Assembly (NCBI RefSeq): GCF_050942425.1
Contig: NZ_CP192063.1
Coordinates: 5,332,001 to 5,396,000 of the forward strand
From: Actinoallomurus sp050942425
GTDB lineage: Bacteria; Actinomycetota; Actinomycetes; Streptosporangiales; Streptosporangiaceae
Reading direction: 5' to 3'
Length of the DNA stretch: 64,000 bases
Position numbers and translations under genes: made by a program. This document shows, piece after piece, positions 15,669-23,593 of the stretch. The notes below the pieces were generated by a model. The model ran no database searches. It was not told where the DNA came from and saw nothing but the letters and a program-made list of their open reading frames with translations. Position 1 is the first letter of the stretch; every line of letters starts with the position of its first letter.

Positions 15669-17634
15669 TGTCTAGTCCCACCTGATGCTTGACAGTTCTG
15701 TCCCGGCTGATGCTTGACGGGTGGGCTAGGAACCATGGCCGGCCTTGCGGGGCCGGTGGGCTTTGGTGTTCCGCACCGGAGTGGTCGTGGTCCGCCGGAT
15801 GGTGCGGGTGTCATCGGTGCCCAGGTCGATGGTGAAGACGGTCTCGGCGACGTGGACGGTGATGGTCTGACCGGCGTGCAGTCGCCCCAGGGCGATCTTC
15901 TGGCCGCAGACCATGATGACGCCGGTGTTGCTGGCCCGCCGCTGGACCGTGACCGGCCCGTCCGCCGGTGCCGGGGGCGGACCGGCCGGGCGGGCTCCCC
16001 GCAGCCGCCGAACCTGCTCGGCCGTGAAGGGGTTCGGGCGGGTGCGCAGCAGCTCGCGGGTGTCAGGGTCGAAGAACATCAGCGTCGTGGCGTCGATGCG
16101 GATGCTCACCCGGCGTCCCGCCAGGATCTCAGCGGCCAGGACCAGGCGCCCGGCCAGGCCGACGTTGCCGTCCTTGCTGACGGTGCGGTCGACCTCGACC
16201 GCTTCCCCGTGTTCGGGGTTGGGCAAGGGCGGTGGCCCGGCCTTGCGGGCACCTGCGGCCCGCAGCGCGGTCAGATCGGCCGCCGACAGGTGTGAGCGGA
16301 CGCTCTTGAGCCGGGTTCCGGCGGCGAGCAGGTGGATGACGTCGGCATCGGCCCAGAACGTCACCGTCATGCCCGCGCGGGCCGGTCCGAGCCAGAACTG
16401 CTTGCCGGCCAGGGCCATGTTCCCGCTGGCGGGCACGACCCGTTCGAACTCGATCGCCTCTCCATCCCAGACCCGTGGAACGAGCGCTTCGGCGACCGTC
16501 TGTTCCGCAGGAGCCGGCGGTGGCGTCGGCTGCTGGTCGCCGACGGTGGCCAGGCGGATCGGCGCGGGCAGCCGCAGCGGCAGCACGTCTTGTTCGGCCT
16601 GGGTGCGGGCGGTGCTGAACCGCTCGACCGGGGTGGCCATGTTCAGGGCCTGATGGGGGCGGCTGCTGTTGTATTCGCCCACCCAGCCGGTGACGGCGGC
16701 CTGGGCTGCGGCCAGATCGGGGAACGGGACGGCCTCATCCAGCAGCTCACGGCGCAGACTCCCGTGGAACCGCTCGATCTTGCCGGTCGTGGTCGGAGAC
16801 CGGGGCTGGGTGAGGCGGTGGACGATGCCGTTGTCCCGGCAGATCCGATCGAACAACACCTCACCGCCATGCCCGAACCGGTCGGTGAACTGCTTGCCAT
16901 TGTCCGTGAGCACCTCTTCGGGCACCCCAAAGGCACCCAGCGCGTTCGCGAACGCCAGGCACACCGCCCGCCCCGTCGCCCGCTTGACGACCGAGGCGAT
17001 CACGCAGAACCGGGAGTGGTCATCGACCCCGGTCACGACCTTGCACTCGGTGCCATCGGTGAGGAACACACCGCCGACGATGTCCATCTGCCAAAGCGCC
17101 ATCGGCTCGTCCCGCTCCCACCGGCGGAACTCCCGGCGGCTGCCCCGACGCTTGCCCGGCTCGATCAGCCCATGGCGCACCAGGGCCCGATACACGCTCA
17201 TTCGTGAGGGCACCGGGTCGACTCCCAGGCGGCCGAGTTCGTGGACCAGGCGGACCGGGCCCCACCGCGGATGCTTGCGCCGCAGCTCACACACCACCAC
17301 TTCGACCTCGGCCGCCAGCTGATGCGGGCACGAGACCGGCCGCTTCGACCGGTCCATCAACCCCGCCAGCCCCGCGTCCTGATACCGGCGCAGCCACGAG
17401 TGGACACTCTGCCGCGAGACCCCGAACCGGGCCGCGACCTCGGTCACCGACACCCCCGCCTGCACCTGCAACACCGCCCGATACCGCTGCTCGACAACGG
17501 ACAACTCCACCAGGGCCAATCCCGGCCTCCCACCGCGCGAAGTCCGCAAACGAACACGCGACAGCAAAACCGATCAGGCACCCGTCAAGCATCTGGTGGG
17601 ACTGAAGTGACAAGCATCTACCGGGATACGACAA
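15669..17634 (-). mobile_element. IS481-type element, tandem copy 2
   Basis: This is a direct repeat of copy 1 at a 1,981-bp offset; every stretch I compared was identical, including both ends. Perfect identity implies a very recent duplication, or possibly an assembly effect. Third occurrence of the 15-bp repeat follows at 17635-17649. Confidence 0.85.
15726..17567 (-). CDS. IS481-type transposase with triple C-terminal repeat, copy 2
   Basis: The translated sequence is identical to the copy at 13745. Both reading frames are intact, so both could supply transposase. Confidence 0.85.
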   Translation of the reverse strand: MLSRVRLRTSRGGRPGLALVELSVVEQRYRAVLQVQAGVSVTEVAARFGVSRQSVHSWLRRYQDAGLAGLMDRSKRPVSCPHQLAAEVEVVVCELRRKHPRWGPVRLVHELGRLGVDPVPSRMSVYRALVRHGLIEPGKRRGSRREFRRWERDEPMALWQMDIVGGVFLTDGTECKVVTGVDDHSRFCVIASVVKRATGRAVCLAFANALGAFGVPEEVLTDNGKQFTDRFGHGGEVLFDRICRDNGIVHRLTQPRSPTTTGKIERFHGSLRRELLDEAVPFPDLAAAQAAVTGWVGEYNSSRPHQALNMATPVERFSTARTQAEQDVLPLRLPAPIRLATVGDQQPTPPPAPAEQTVAEALVPRVWDGEAIEFERVVPASGNMALAGKQFWLGPARAGMTVTFWADADVIHLLAAGTRLKSVRSHLSAADLTALRAAGARKAGPPPLPNPEHGEAVEVDRTVSKDGNVGLAGRLVLAAEILAGRRVSIRIDATTLMFFDPDTRELLRTRPNPFTAEQVRRLRGARPAGPPPAPADGPVTVQRRASNTGVIMVCGQKIALGRLHAGQTITVHVAETVFTIDLGTDDTRTIRRTTTTPVRNTKAHRPRKAGHGS

Positions 17635-17875
17635 AGCCGGGCTACTGAGGCGGATGAGACCTTTCTCTACGTCTTCAAGGGCGCCCCGCTACGCGGGCCG
17701 CCGGCGGCCGACCGGCCCTCGGGCCGGGCTGCGGCCTCTGCGGGCCGGTCCCGTCCCGAGACCGAACGGCCGCCCCACCCGATACGGAACACCAACGAAG
17801 CCGAAGAACGACCGCTCACGGCTCGGATCTCGTCCGCGTCGTGCCTGTCGCGCAGCCTCAGCCGGATTCGCCTGA

Positions 17876-18268
17876 TCAAGTAACGAAAAGTGCGATCACT
17901 GCTGCGATCCCTGACGCCGCTCCGCCCAACGCGCTCACGGTTGCCACGCGGTCTTGGGGGGACGCCCAAAGACCCCGGTTTAGCTCGCGCCAGGCGTGCG
18001 GAATGAAGACCATCTTGAGCTTCTGCCACTTATGGTGCCTGAGCCTACAGCCCATCAAGAGACCATGGGCATTGTTGCGGCAGAGCGTCCCATCACGATT
18101 GTCCGCCCCACACCAGCCGGGAGCTTGGAAGAGGAAGTAAGCCACTGTCATCACCGACAGAAGGATCAGAATCGCCGGAGCAACGCCACCGAACCACCAG
18201 ACAACAGCCAAGATGGCCAGAAGAAGGTAACCCCAGTACCGCTTAATCCCCGTCACGCAACGCAACAT
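17876..18268 (-). CDS. Small membrane protein of unknown function
   Basis: The 130-aa protein has two adjacent N-terminal membrane helices (about residues 10-48: WGYLLLAILAVVWWFGG, then APAILILLSVMTVAYFLF). A conserved-looking Cys/His segment follows (CGADNRDGTLCRNNAHGLL, then GCRLRHHKWQ), with a last hydrophobic stretch at the C-terminus. The Cys/His spacing could bind a metal. I cannot name it. It lies between the IS481 pair and an attachment-site scar, so it is probably island cargo. The stretch 17650-17875 shows no gene. Confidence 0.7.
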   Translation of the reverse strand: MLRCVTGIKRYWGYLLLAILAVVWWFGGVAPAILILLSVMTVAYFLFQAPGWCGADNRDGTLCRNNAHGLLMGCRLRHHKWQKLKMVFIPHAWRELNRGLWASPQDRVATVSALGGAASGIAAVIALFVT

Positions 18269-18524
18269 AGTTTGACGGCTTGTCGACGTGAAGAGTTAAG
18301 GCCGTATCTGGCCACGGACAAGCGAGGCGAAGCCGACACCAAGGCCGTGACGATCGCCGTGGGTGGTTGCGCGCCGTTCGGGTTGGGGCGATCGGCTGCC
18401 GCCCCCGCTTCCGTTCCTCGGGCCGTGAACGGCCCTGCGGTACGGGTCGGGGTTGCCCTCGATCACGGTGGTACTCTCGCAGGTCAGCGCGATGCGACCA
18501 GTCTGAGCGCGTGCAATTAGCGTG

Positions 18525-18660
18525 CAACTAGCCAGGGTGAACAGGGGGCAAAAGGGGTCACTCGCGGGCTGTCGGCACCGCAGGTCAGAGGCGCTGAAGG
18601 CTGATCTTCATTTAATTCCCAAGCTGGTAGCGTGGGTTCGATTTCCGTCACCCGCTCCAA
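18525..18660. other. Integrative-element attachment scar with tRNA 3' end
   Basis: The sequence ends in GGGTTCGATTTCCGTCACCC and GCTCCA, the T-arm and acceptor end of a tRNA, but there is no 5' half. The preceding 100 bp (GTGCAACTAGCC, GCAGGTCAGAGGCGCTGA, TTTAATTCCCAAGCTGGTAG) resemble what lies between integrase genes and attachment sites of actinomycete integrative elements. A diverged copy of that leader lies at 22098-22197. Confidence 0.55.
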
Positions 18661-18662
18661 CA

Positions 18663-18712
18663 GTCAAGGCCCAGGTCAGGACGTGAATCCCGACCCGGGC
18701 CTTGACCGTTTT
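18663..18712. terminator. Hairpin terminator beside the tRNA-end scar
   Basis: GTCAAGGCCC (18663-18672) pairs with GGGCCTTGAC (18697-18706), followed by CGTTTTC. Such a terminator directly after a tRNA 3' end fits a tRNA-gene remnant. Confidence 0.6.
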
Positions 18713-18738
18713 CAGAGCCTTAACGATCTCCCGTGCAA

Positions 18739-18858
18739 TTAGGCCACAGGCACCAGCACGCCCGCCGCACCGCCGTCGCCGTCATCCTCGCGGTTGTCGC
18801 GCTGAGCCTTCAGGAGGGCATCGAGGCCCTGGGTGATCGCCTGGTCTTCTACACGTTG
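18739..18858 (-). other. In-frame coding-like extension after the TGA of the repeat protein
   Basis: Directly after CAC TGA the same frame runs 39 codons to a TAA: QRVEDQAITQGLDALLKAQR, then DNREDDGDGGAAGVLVPVA. Codon choice stays GC3-rich and the peptide looks like a helical tail. Either TGA replaced a sense codon such as TGG, or UGA-C is read through at some rate. Confidence 0.5.
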
Positions 18859-20442
18859 TCAGTGTTGGGCGATCCACTTGACCCCCACGCCCCCCCACGC
18901 CCCGGTGCCGTCATCCCCTTGCTGCTGCACATTTATCCCGTAGCCCGCGAAGCTGATCCAGCCGTTGCGGTCGCCTCTCCCTTGGACCTTTTTGGCGGTC
19001 ACGCTGTTGAGGTCGGCGTTGTCTGCGGCCACGGTTCCCCAGGTTCTTGTCCCGTTCTGGTATACGTTGAGTCCGCTCTTGGGGAAGCTGATCCATCCGT
19101 CGTCGGTGTTTTTTCCTTGCACCCAGTTGGTGTTCACGCCGTCGAAGGTGGCTTTGTCGGCCGTTAGGCTGCCTGTTTTGATGCTCGTGGTGGCGGTGAG
19201 TTTGTCGACGGTGAGGTCGCCCGCTCCTTGGACCTTTTTGGCGGTCACGCTGTTGAGGTCGGCGTTGTCTGCGGCCACGGTTCCCCAGGTTCTTGTCCCG
19301 TTCTGGTATACGTTGAGTCCGCTCTTGGGGAAGCTGATCCATCCGTCGTCGGTGTTTTTTCCTTGCACCCAGTTGGTGTTCACGCCGTCGAAGGTGGCTT
19401 TGTCGGCCGTTAGGCTGCCTGTTTTGATGCTCGTGGTGGCGGTGAGTTTGTCGACGGTGAGGTCGCCCGCTCCTTGGACCTTTTTGGCGGTCACGCTGTT
19501 GAGGTCGGCGTTGTCTGCGGCCACGGTTCCCCAGGTTCTTGTCCCGTTCTGGTATACGTTGAGTCCGCTCTTGGGGAAGCTGATCCATCCGTCGTCGGTG
19601 TTTTTTCCTTGCACCCAGTTGGTGTTCACGCCGTCGAAGGTGGCTTTGTCGGCCGTTAGGCTGCCTGTCTTGATGCTCGTGGTGGCGGTGAGCTCGTCCA
19701 CGATGGGGCCGCGTACCTGAACGGTCGTGGCGAGGAGGTGTTGCTGGTTGGTTCTGGTGGAGGTGGCGAGGAGGGTGTAGGCGGTGTCCCGCTTCGGGGC
19801 ATCGGCGCCCTTCAACGACACGGTGTACCTGCCCTGCGGCCCGGCAGACGAGGTGACGGGTTTGCGCCCACCCGGGAACAGGATCTCGTAGGTGAAGTCT
19901 GCGGACCCTTCCCAACTCAGCTCGGTCGTTGTTCCGGCGTCGATAATGTCGTGGTCCAGGCGGAAGTCGCGCGGCGCCCGTGCGGTTTTCGCCAGCGCCA
20001 CCGCCGTATAGCGGTTCTTGGCTGTCAGACCTTGTGTTTTGGCGGACTCGGTCACCGTCAGCGCCGCCAGGCCGGCGGCCTTGGCGACGGTGACGTTCTT
20101 CAGTGTCAGCACCATGTGGTCACCGGGCTTCAGGGTTCCGCCGCCAGCGGCAATGAGCCGGAAGGTTTTGGGGTCCGGCTGCTGGACGGTCACCGGGCTG
20201 GCTTGGGGCTGAGTCCGGTCTTTGTGCCAGCCCTTCGCATTGATCTGGGTGGTGTGCGGGGTGAGGTCATCGGTGCCGTCGCCGAGAGGCACCACCACAT
20301 CGATGCTGTACCAGGTCGCATCGCGCTGCTGTCCGGTGTAGGTCACGACCAGGTACACCGTCGCGGTGGACGGAGACGGGCTGGTGCCGGATGCCTCCAG
20401 CGAGGCCGGGTCGGTGACGACGGTGTAGGTCAGCACGGTCAT
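18859..20442 (-). CDS. Large protein with three 82-residue repeats, function unknown
   Basis: The 527-aa protein starts at ATG 20442 after GAAGGAG. Residues 1-230 look like two beta-rich domains (TVYLVVTYTGQ; TTELSWEGSADFTYEILFPG). Three nearly identical 82-aa units follow, each containing TSIKTGSLTADKATFDGVNT, NWVQGK and GWISFPKSGLNVYQNGTRTW; a shortened fourth ends WGGVGVKWIAQH. Repetition is equally exact in the DNA (246-bp period). There is no signal peptide or membrane helix. Repeated beta units recall fibre-like or binding proteins, but I do not recognise the family. After the TGA stop the same frame continues as coding-like sequence for 39 residues. Confidence 0.75.
   Translation of the reverse strand: MTVLTYTVVTDPASLEASGTSPSPSTATVYLVVTYTGQQRDATWYSIDVVVPLGDGTDDLTPHTTQINAKGWHKDRTQPQASPVTVQQPDPKTFRLIAAGGGTLKPGDHMVLTLKNVTVAKAAGLAALTVTESAKTQGLTAKNRYTAVALAKTARAPRDFRLDHDIIDAGTTTELSWEGSADFTYEILFPGGRKPVTSSAGPQGRYTVSLKGADAPKRDTAYTLLATSTRTNQQHLLATTVQVRGPIVDELTATTSIKTGSLTADKATFDGVNTNWVQGKNTDDGWISFPKSGLNVYQNGTRTWGTVAADNADLNSVTAKKVQGAGDLTVDKLTATTSIKTGSLTADKATFDGVNTNWVQGKNTDDGWISFPKSGLNVYQNGTRTWGTVAADNADLNSVTAKKVQGAGDLTVDKLTATTSIKTGSLTADKATFDGVNTNWVQGKNTDDGWISFPKSGLNVYQNGTRTWGTVAADNADLNSVTAKKVQGRGDRNGWISFAGYGINVQQQGDDGTGAWGGVGVKWIAQH
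18980..19715. repeat. Three tandem 246-bp repeats
   Basis: The units are in phase with the reading frame of the repeat protein and nearly identical at the DNA level, starting about 18980, 19226 and 19472. Unequal recombination between them would change the copy number without breaking the frame. Confidence 0.85.
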
Positions 20443-21041
20443 GGTCGCGACTCCTTCACCTGAAACACGGCGCAGGCCAGTGACCCACGCGCCAAGAAAG
20501 GAATGGGCAGGCAGGACAGGCAGCGACACCGGTAATACAATCCGAAACCCACCGCTTGACCCGCAGAACAGCACCCCCCTAGATCCAAACCCCGGTAGGA
20601 GAACGCGACAAGAGCACTCGGGGTTGCCAAGACAGGGCGATTTGGCAATACCATCACTGTCTTGACAGATATCGTAACAACGGGTCACAGTACGCGTCCG
20701 AGCACGGCAAGCTGGCGCCGACCGTGATCCTGCCGGTACGCATCGAGGAGGTAGTGCGCGCCGAGTGCTAACGCTGGTGCTAACAACCGCCCTGGACGAT
20801 CTTGGACAGGTCTGGACTGGTGGGCGGCCGAACGCCAGGTCACAGGCCGAGTCTGGATGGCCGTGGACAGGCATAGCCTGACTCGTAATGAATGTGTAAG
20901 CGCCGCCGATGGCCATCCTCTACGCCGCCGCCCCAAAGCAGTTTTTTGCTGAATAGTGCTCTGCGGTTCGCTCAATGTTTCGGCTTCACGGGAATCCGGG
21001 TACTCATCCCAGTATGGGCATAAATGGCCGACGCGTACGGG
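20443..21041. other. Gene-poor stretch with a possible coding tail
   Basis: The 5' region of the repeat protein holds a CTGTC-TT-GACAG palindrome (20658-20669). On the plus strand, 20690-20771 reads as the possible end of a lost gene (GSQYASEHGKLAPTVILPVR, then IEEVVRAEC, stop). This is a weak call. Nothing else is convincing. Confidence 0.3.
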
Positions 21042-21596
21042 TTAGTCCGCATCCAGGCCAATGCCGGACGATCTAGCTAGCTCCCGGCGCATTGCAGCCA
21101 TTAGCTGCAGACGCGCGTCTCGCACTTGCTGAAAGTTATCATTCAGCAGGGCATGCGCTGCTTCTTTTATGTCTTGCTGTGCTGTACCTAAGCCATGGTC
21201 AGTTGAAATCCCCAGCCGACAGGTGACGTCTAACAACCGGTCTTCGACTTCATCAACTAGGGCCCGCACTTCCCTCCCTGCTAGAAGATCTGTTTCATAG
21301 GTCAGTTTGTGGTAGGAGCGCTCGATCTCGTGTATCTCGTCTTCCAGGTGGCCCGGCTCGCTGTCCGAAATAAGGGCCCAGCTCACTCTACGCAAGAGTC
21401 GAACCCAATCATTGGCCGAGCTATGAATCGCTCGAAAAGTTTGTCGCTTCTCGTCCGTCCACCGGTTTCTTTCCGCATGCACACGCTGATCGGATTCTCG
21501 GCGCAGTTGTATGCGTTGGCCGAGCCAGCCACTGGCCAACGTCGTCACGGCACCCGCCAAGGTCCCTAGTAACCCGTAAAGCGCGGCTCCATCCAT
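21042..21596 (-). CDS. Membrane-anchored coiled-coil protein of unknown function
   Basis: The 184-aa protein has an N-terminal membrane helix (residues 5-23, LYGLLGTLAGAVTTLASGW) followed by a long charged helical region (QRIQLRRESDQRVHAERNRW), likely a coiled coil in the cytoplasm. Its GC content is visibly lower than that of the neighbours, suggesting recent acquisition. There is no clear ribosome site before ATG 21596; GTTATC about ten bases upstream could be the -10 of a leaderless transcript. I do not recognise the family. It lies within the scar-bracketed island. Confidence 0.65.
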   Translation of the reverse strand: MDGAALYGLLGTLAGAVTTLASGWLGQRIQLRRESDQRVHAERNRWTDEKRQTFRAIHSSANDWVRLLRRVSWALISDSEPGHLEDEIHEIERSYHKLTYETDLLAGREVRALVDEVEDRLLDVTCRLGISTDHGLGTAQQDIKEAAHALLNDNFQQVRDARLQLMAAMRRELARSSGIGLDAD

Positions 21597-22370
21597 AGGA
21601 GATAACTATCTCAGACGTAGCGGTTCGCCAACAGCCTCGGCATGCGAGGCCAGACAACGCAGTACTGGGGTCCGGCTGACCATGCTGCCAGCTAGCCGCC
21701 CGCCGTTCGGCAGCGCGATCGGCTCCTTACGTGCCTACGGGATATACGCGGGATGGACGGAGGCGTCAATGGTCCGGAGTATGGTTTGAGCACAGGTCAC
21801 GCATGATGGTGGTTGCGATCGCCGACCCTCTGTAAAGCCGTCGGCTCGTCTTGGCGGAGCCGATCGCCCGCGTCGGAGGGTTCAGCGTCCCGGCTCCTCG
21901 GGCGGAGTACGCTGCTTGTGGGTAGCAGGTGGGTACACGAAGCGTTCTGATCGAAGATTGCGCAGGTCAGAAGTGCTTCAGTCGTTGCGTTCCTAAACCG
22001 TGTGCCTGTCGATCGTTGCAGTCGGTAGAGCGGCTCGCTGGCAGCTATCTGAGCCCGGACGGTGGTCTAGACGCCCACATGGGGGCCTTCGCAGCGTGCA
22101 ATTAGCCACGGCGATCAGAAGTCAATAGGGGTACTCACGCGTAGCCGCATCTGCAGGTCAGTGGCGCTGAGAGCCGGTTTCCCTTAATTCCTCTGCCACC
22201 ATGTGACGCTGAACTGTGCATGTCGGGTCGGAACGCCGCCACCCAGGCGTTGGTCTCTATTCGCCTCACCTAGCGAACCGGTTCGACAGTGCTCAGCCGA
22301 GAAGGGCCTGCGCCAGCCGCCGGGCCGACCGCGGTCGAACGGCACCGGCGCGCGTATCGAGACGCCGTCG
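21597..22370. other. Intergenic stretch with a second attachment-like scar
   Basis: From 22098 to 22197 the sequence runs GTGCAATTAGCCACGGCGAT, CTGCAGGTCAGTGGCGCTGA and TTCCCTTAATTCC. This parallels 18525-18620, but without the tRNA end. The remainder shows no gene on either strand that I can support. Confidence 0.4.
22274..22285. promoter_or_regulatory. Perfect palindrome, LacI-type operator-like
   Basis: CGAACCGGTTCG is a 12-bp perfect palindrome lying about 85 bp beyond the 3' end of the lacI-type gene. A near copy (CGAACCGATTCG, 23533-23544) sits in the promoter of the sugar operon. Confidence 0.45.
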
Positions 22371-23396
22371 TCAGCGGAGCGGGTCGTGGGGGCGGGCGGG
22401 TGCGGTTGTTCCGCGCAGGGAGATGGGTGGGGCGACGAGGACGTGGCGGTGTGGGGTTGCGGGATCGGTGATGCGTTGGATGAGCATCTCCACGGCCTGG
22501 GCGCCGAGTTCGTCGGCGGGCACGTCGGCGGCGGTGAGGGGCGGGTGGAGGTTCTCCGCCCAGTCCTGGGCGGCGACTCCGGCGATGGAGAAGTCCCTGG
22601 GCACCGCCAGGCCCGCCTGGGCCAGTGCGTGGTACATACCCGGGATGGCGGCCTCGTTGATGGTGGCGACGGCGGTCAGGTCGGGGTGCTCGGTGAGGAG
22701 TCGTTCGACGCAGGACATGCCGGACTGGGCGTCGTCGGCGCAGCAGGTCTGCACGCCCTCCAGGTCGCGTTCGGCGATCGCGCGCGCGAAGCCGGCCTGG
22801 GCTCGGTGGCCGGGGCCGTACCCTGCCGCCACCAGTTCCGCGGAGCGGTTGACCAGGGCGATGCGGCGGTGGCCCAGGTCGGCCAGGTGATGGACGCATC
22901 GGGAGATCAGCGTCTCGTAGTCGATGTCGACCCAGGACATCTCCTCCGGGCGGGCGGTGCGGCCGATGCCGACGAACGGCAGTCCGGTCTCCCGTAGGCG
23001 GGTGACCCGGTCGTCCTCCAGCCGGATCTCCATGACGACGACGCCGTCGACGCGTCGGCTGCCGACCACGCGCTCGAACGAACGGTCGTGCTCACCCCCG
23101 GACGGCGACAGCAGGACGTCCAGGTCGGCGCGTGCGGCGGCGTCGACGACGCTGGCCACGAAGCCGAGCTGCATGTCGGTCAGGCGCCGGCCGGCCGGCG
23201 GGATGACCAGGCCGATCGTGTGGGTCTTGCCCTCCTTGAGCGCCTTGGCGACGGCGTTGGGCCGGTAGCCGAGCTCGTCGATGACGCCCTGGATGCGCCG
23301 CCGGGTCTCCTCCGACACCGGGCGCTTGCCGCTGAGGGCGTACGAGACGGTGCTGCGTGACACGCCCGACCGCCTGGCGATCTCCCCGATGTTCAC
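22371..23396 (-). CDS. LacI-family transcriptional regulator
   Basis: The 341-aa protein starts at GTG 23396 after AAGGGAG. It has a typical LacI helix-turn-helix and hinge (NIGEIARRSGVSRSTVSYAL, then SGKRPVSEETRRRIQ) followed by a periplasmic-binding-protein-like sugar domain (THTIGLVIPP onward). It is divergent from the sugar ABC operon, which it very probably represses in the absence of a sugar. Operator-like CGAACC-GATTCG lies in the shared region. The C-terminal end is intact. Confidence 0.9.
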   Translation of the reverse strand: MNIGEIARRSGVSRSTVSYALSGKRPVSEETRRRIQGVIDELGYRPNAVAKALKEGKTHTIGLVIPPAGRRLTDMQLGFVASVVDAAARADLDVLLSPSGGEHDRSFERVVGSRRVDGVVVMEIRLEDDRVTRLRETGLPFVGIGRTARPEEMSWVDIDYETLISRCVHHLADLGHRRIALVNRSAELVAAGYGPGHRAQAGFARAIAERDLEGVQTCCADDAQSGMSCVERLLTEHPDLTAVATINEAAIPGMYHALAQAGLAVPRDFSIAGVAAQDWAENLHPPLTAADVPADELGAQAVEMLIQRITDPATPHRHVLVAPPISLRGTTAPARPHDPLR

Positions 23397-23532
23397 CAGC
23401 GCTCCCTTGCTCGATCCACCCGACCCGCCACATCGTAGGTCGAATCGAGTGTACGGGAGGACGAGGTCCAGGTTGCGGTGGTTTTTCGCGGTAGCCCATT
23501 GACGTGTGCGAATGTGCGGTCCTATGTTCATG

Positions 23533-23544
23533 CGAACCGATTCG
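23533..23544. promoter_or_regulatory. Operator-like site for the LacI regulator
   Basis: CGAACCGATTCG, palindromic but for one position, lies in the 197-bp region between the divergent regulator and the binding-protein gene, 50 bp before the latter's ATG. Confidence 0.55.
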
Positions 23545-23593
23545 ACACCAGACGGAAACAACCGCGCAACGCGGGGCAGTGGAGGTCACAATC

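Noticed and set aside
18620..18655. Possible tRNA gene
   Set aside because: Only the T-arm and acceptor end are present; no D-arm, anticodon arm or 5' acceptor can be found upstream.
18980..19715. Regular repeats considered as a CRISPR array
   Set aside because: The period is 246 bp with near-identical units in a coding frame and no spacers; no cas genes are present.
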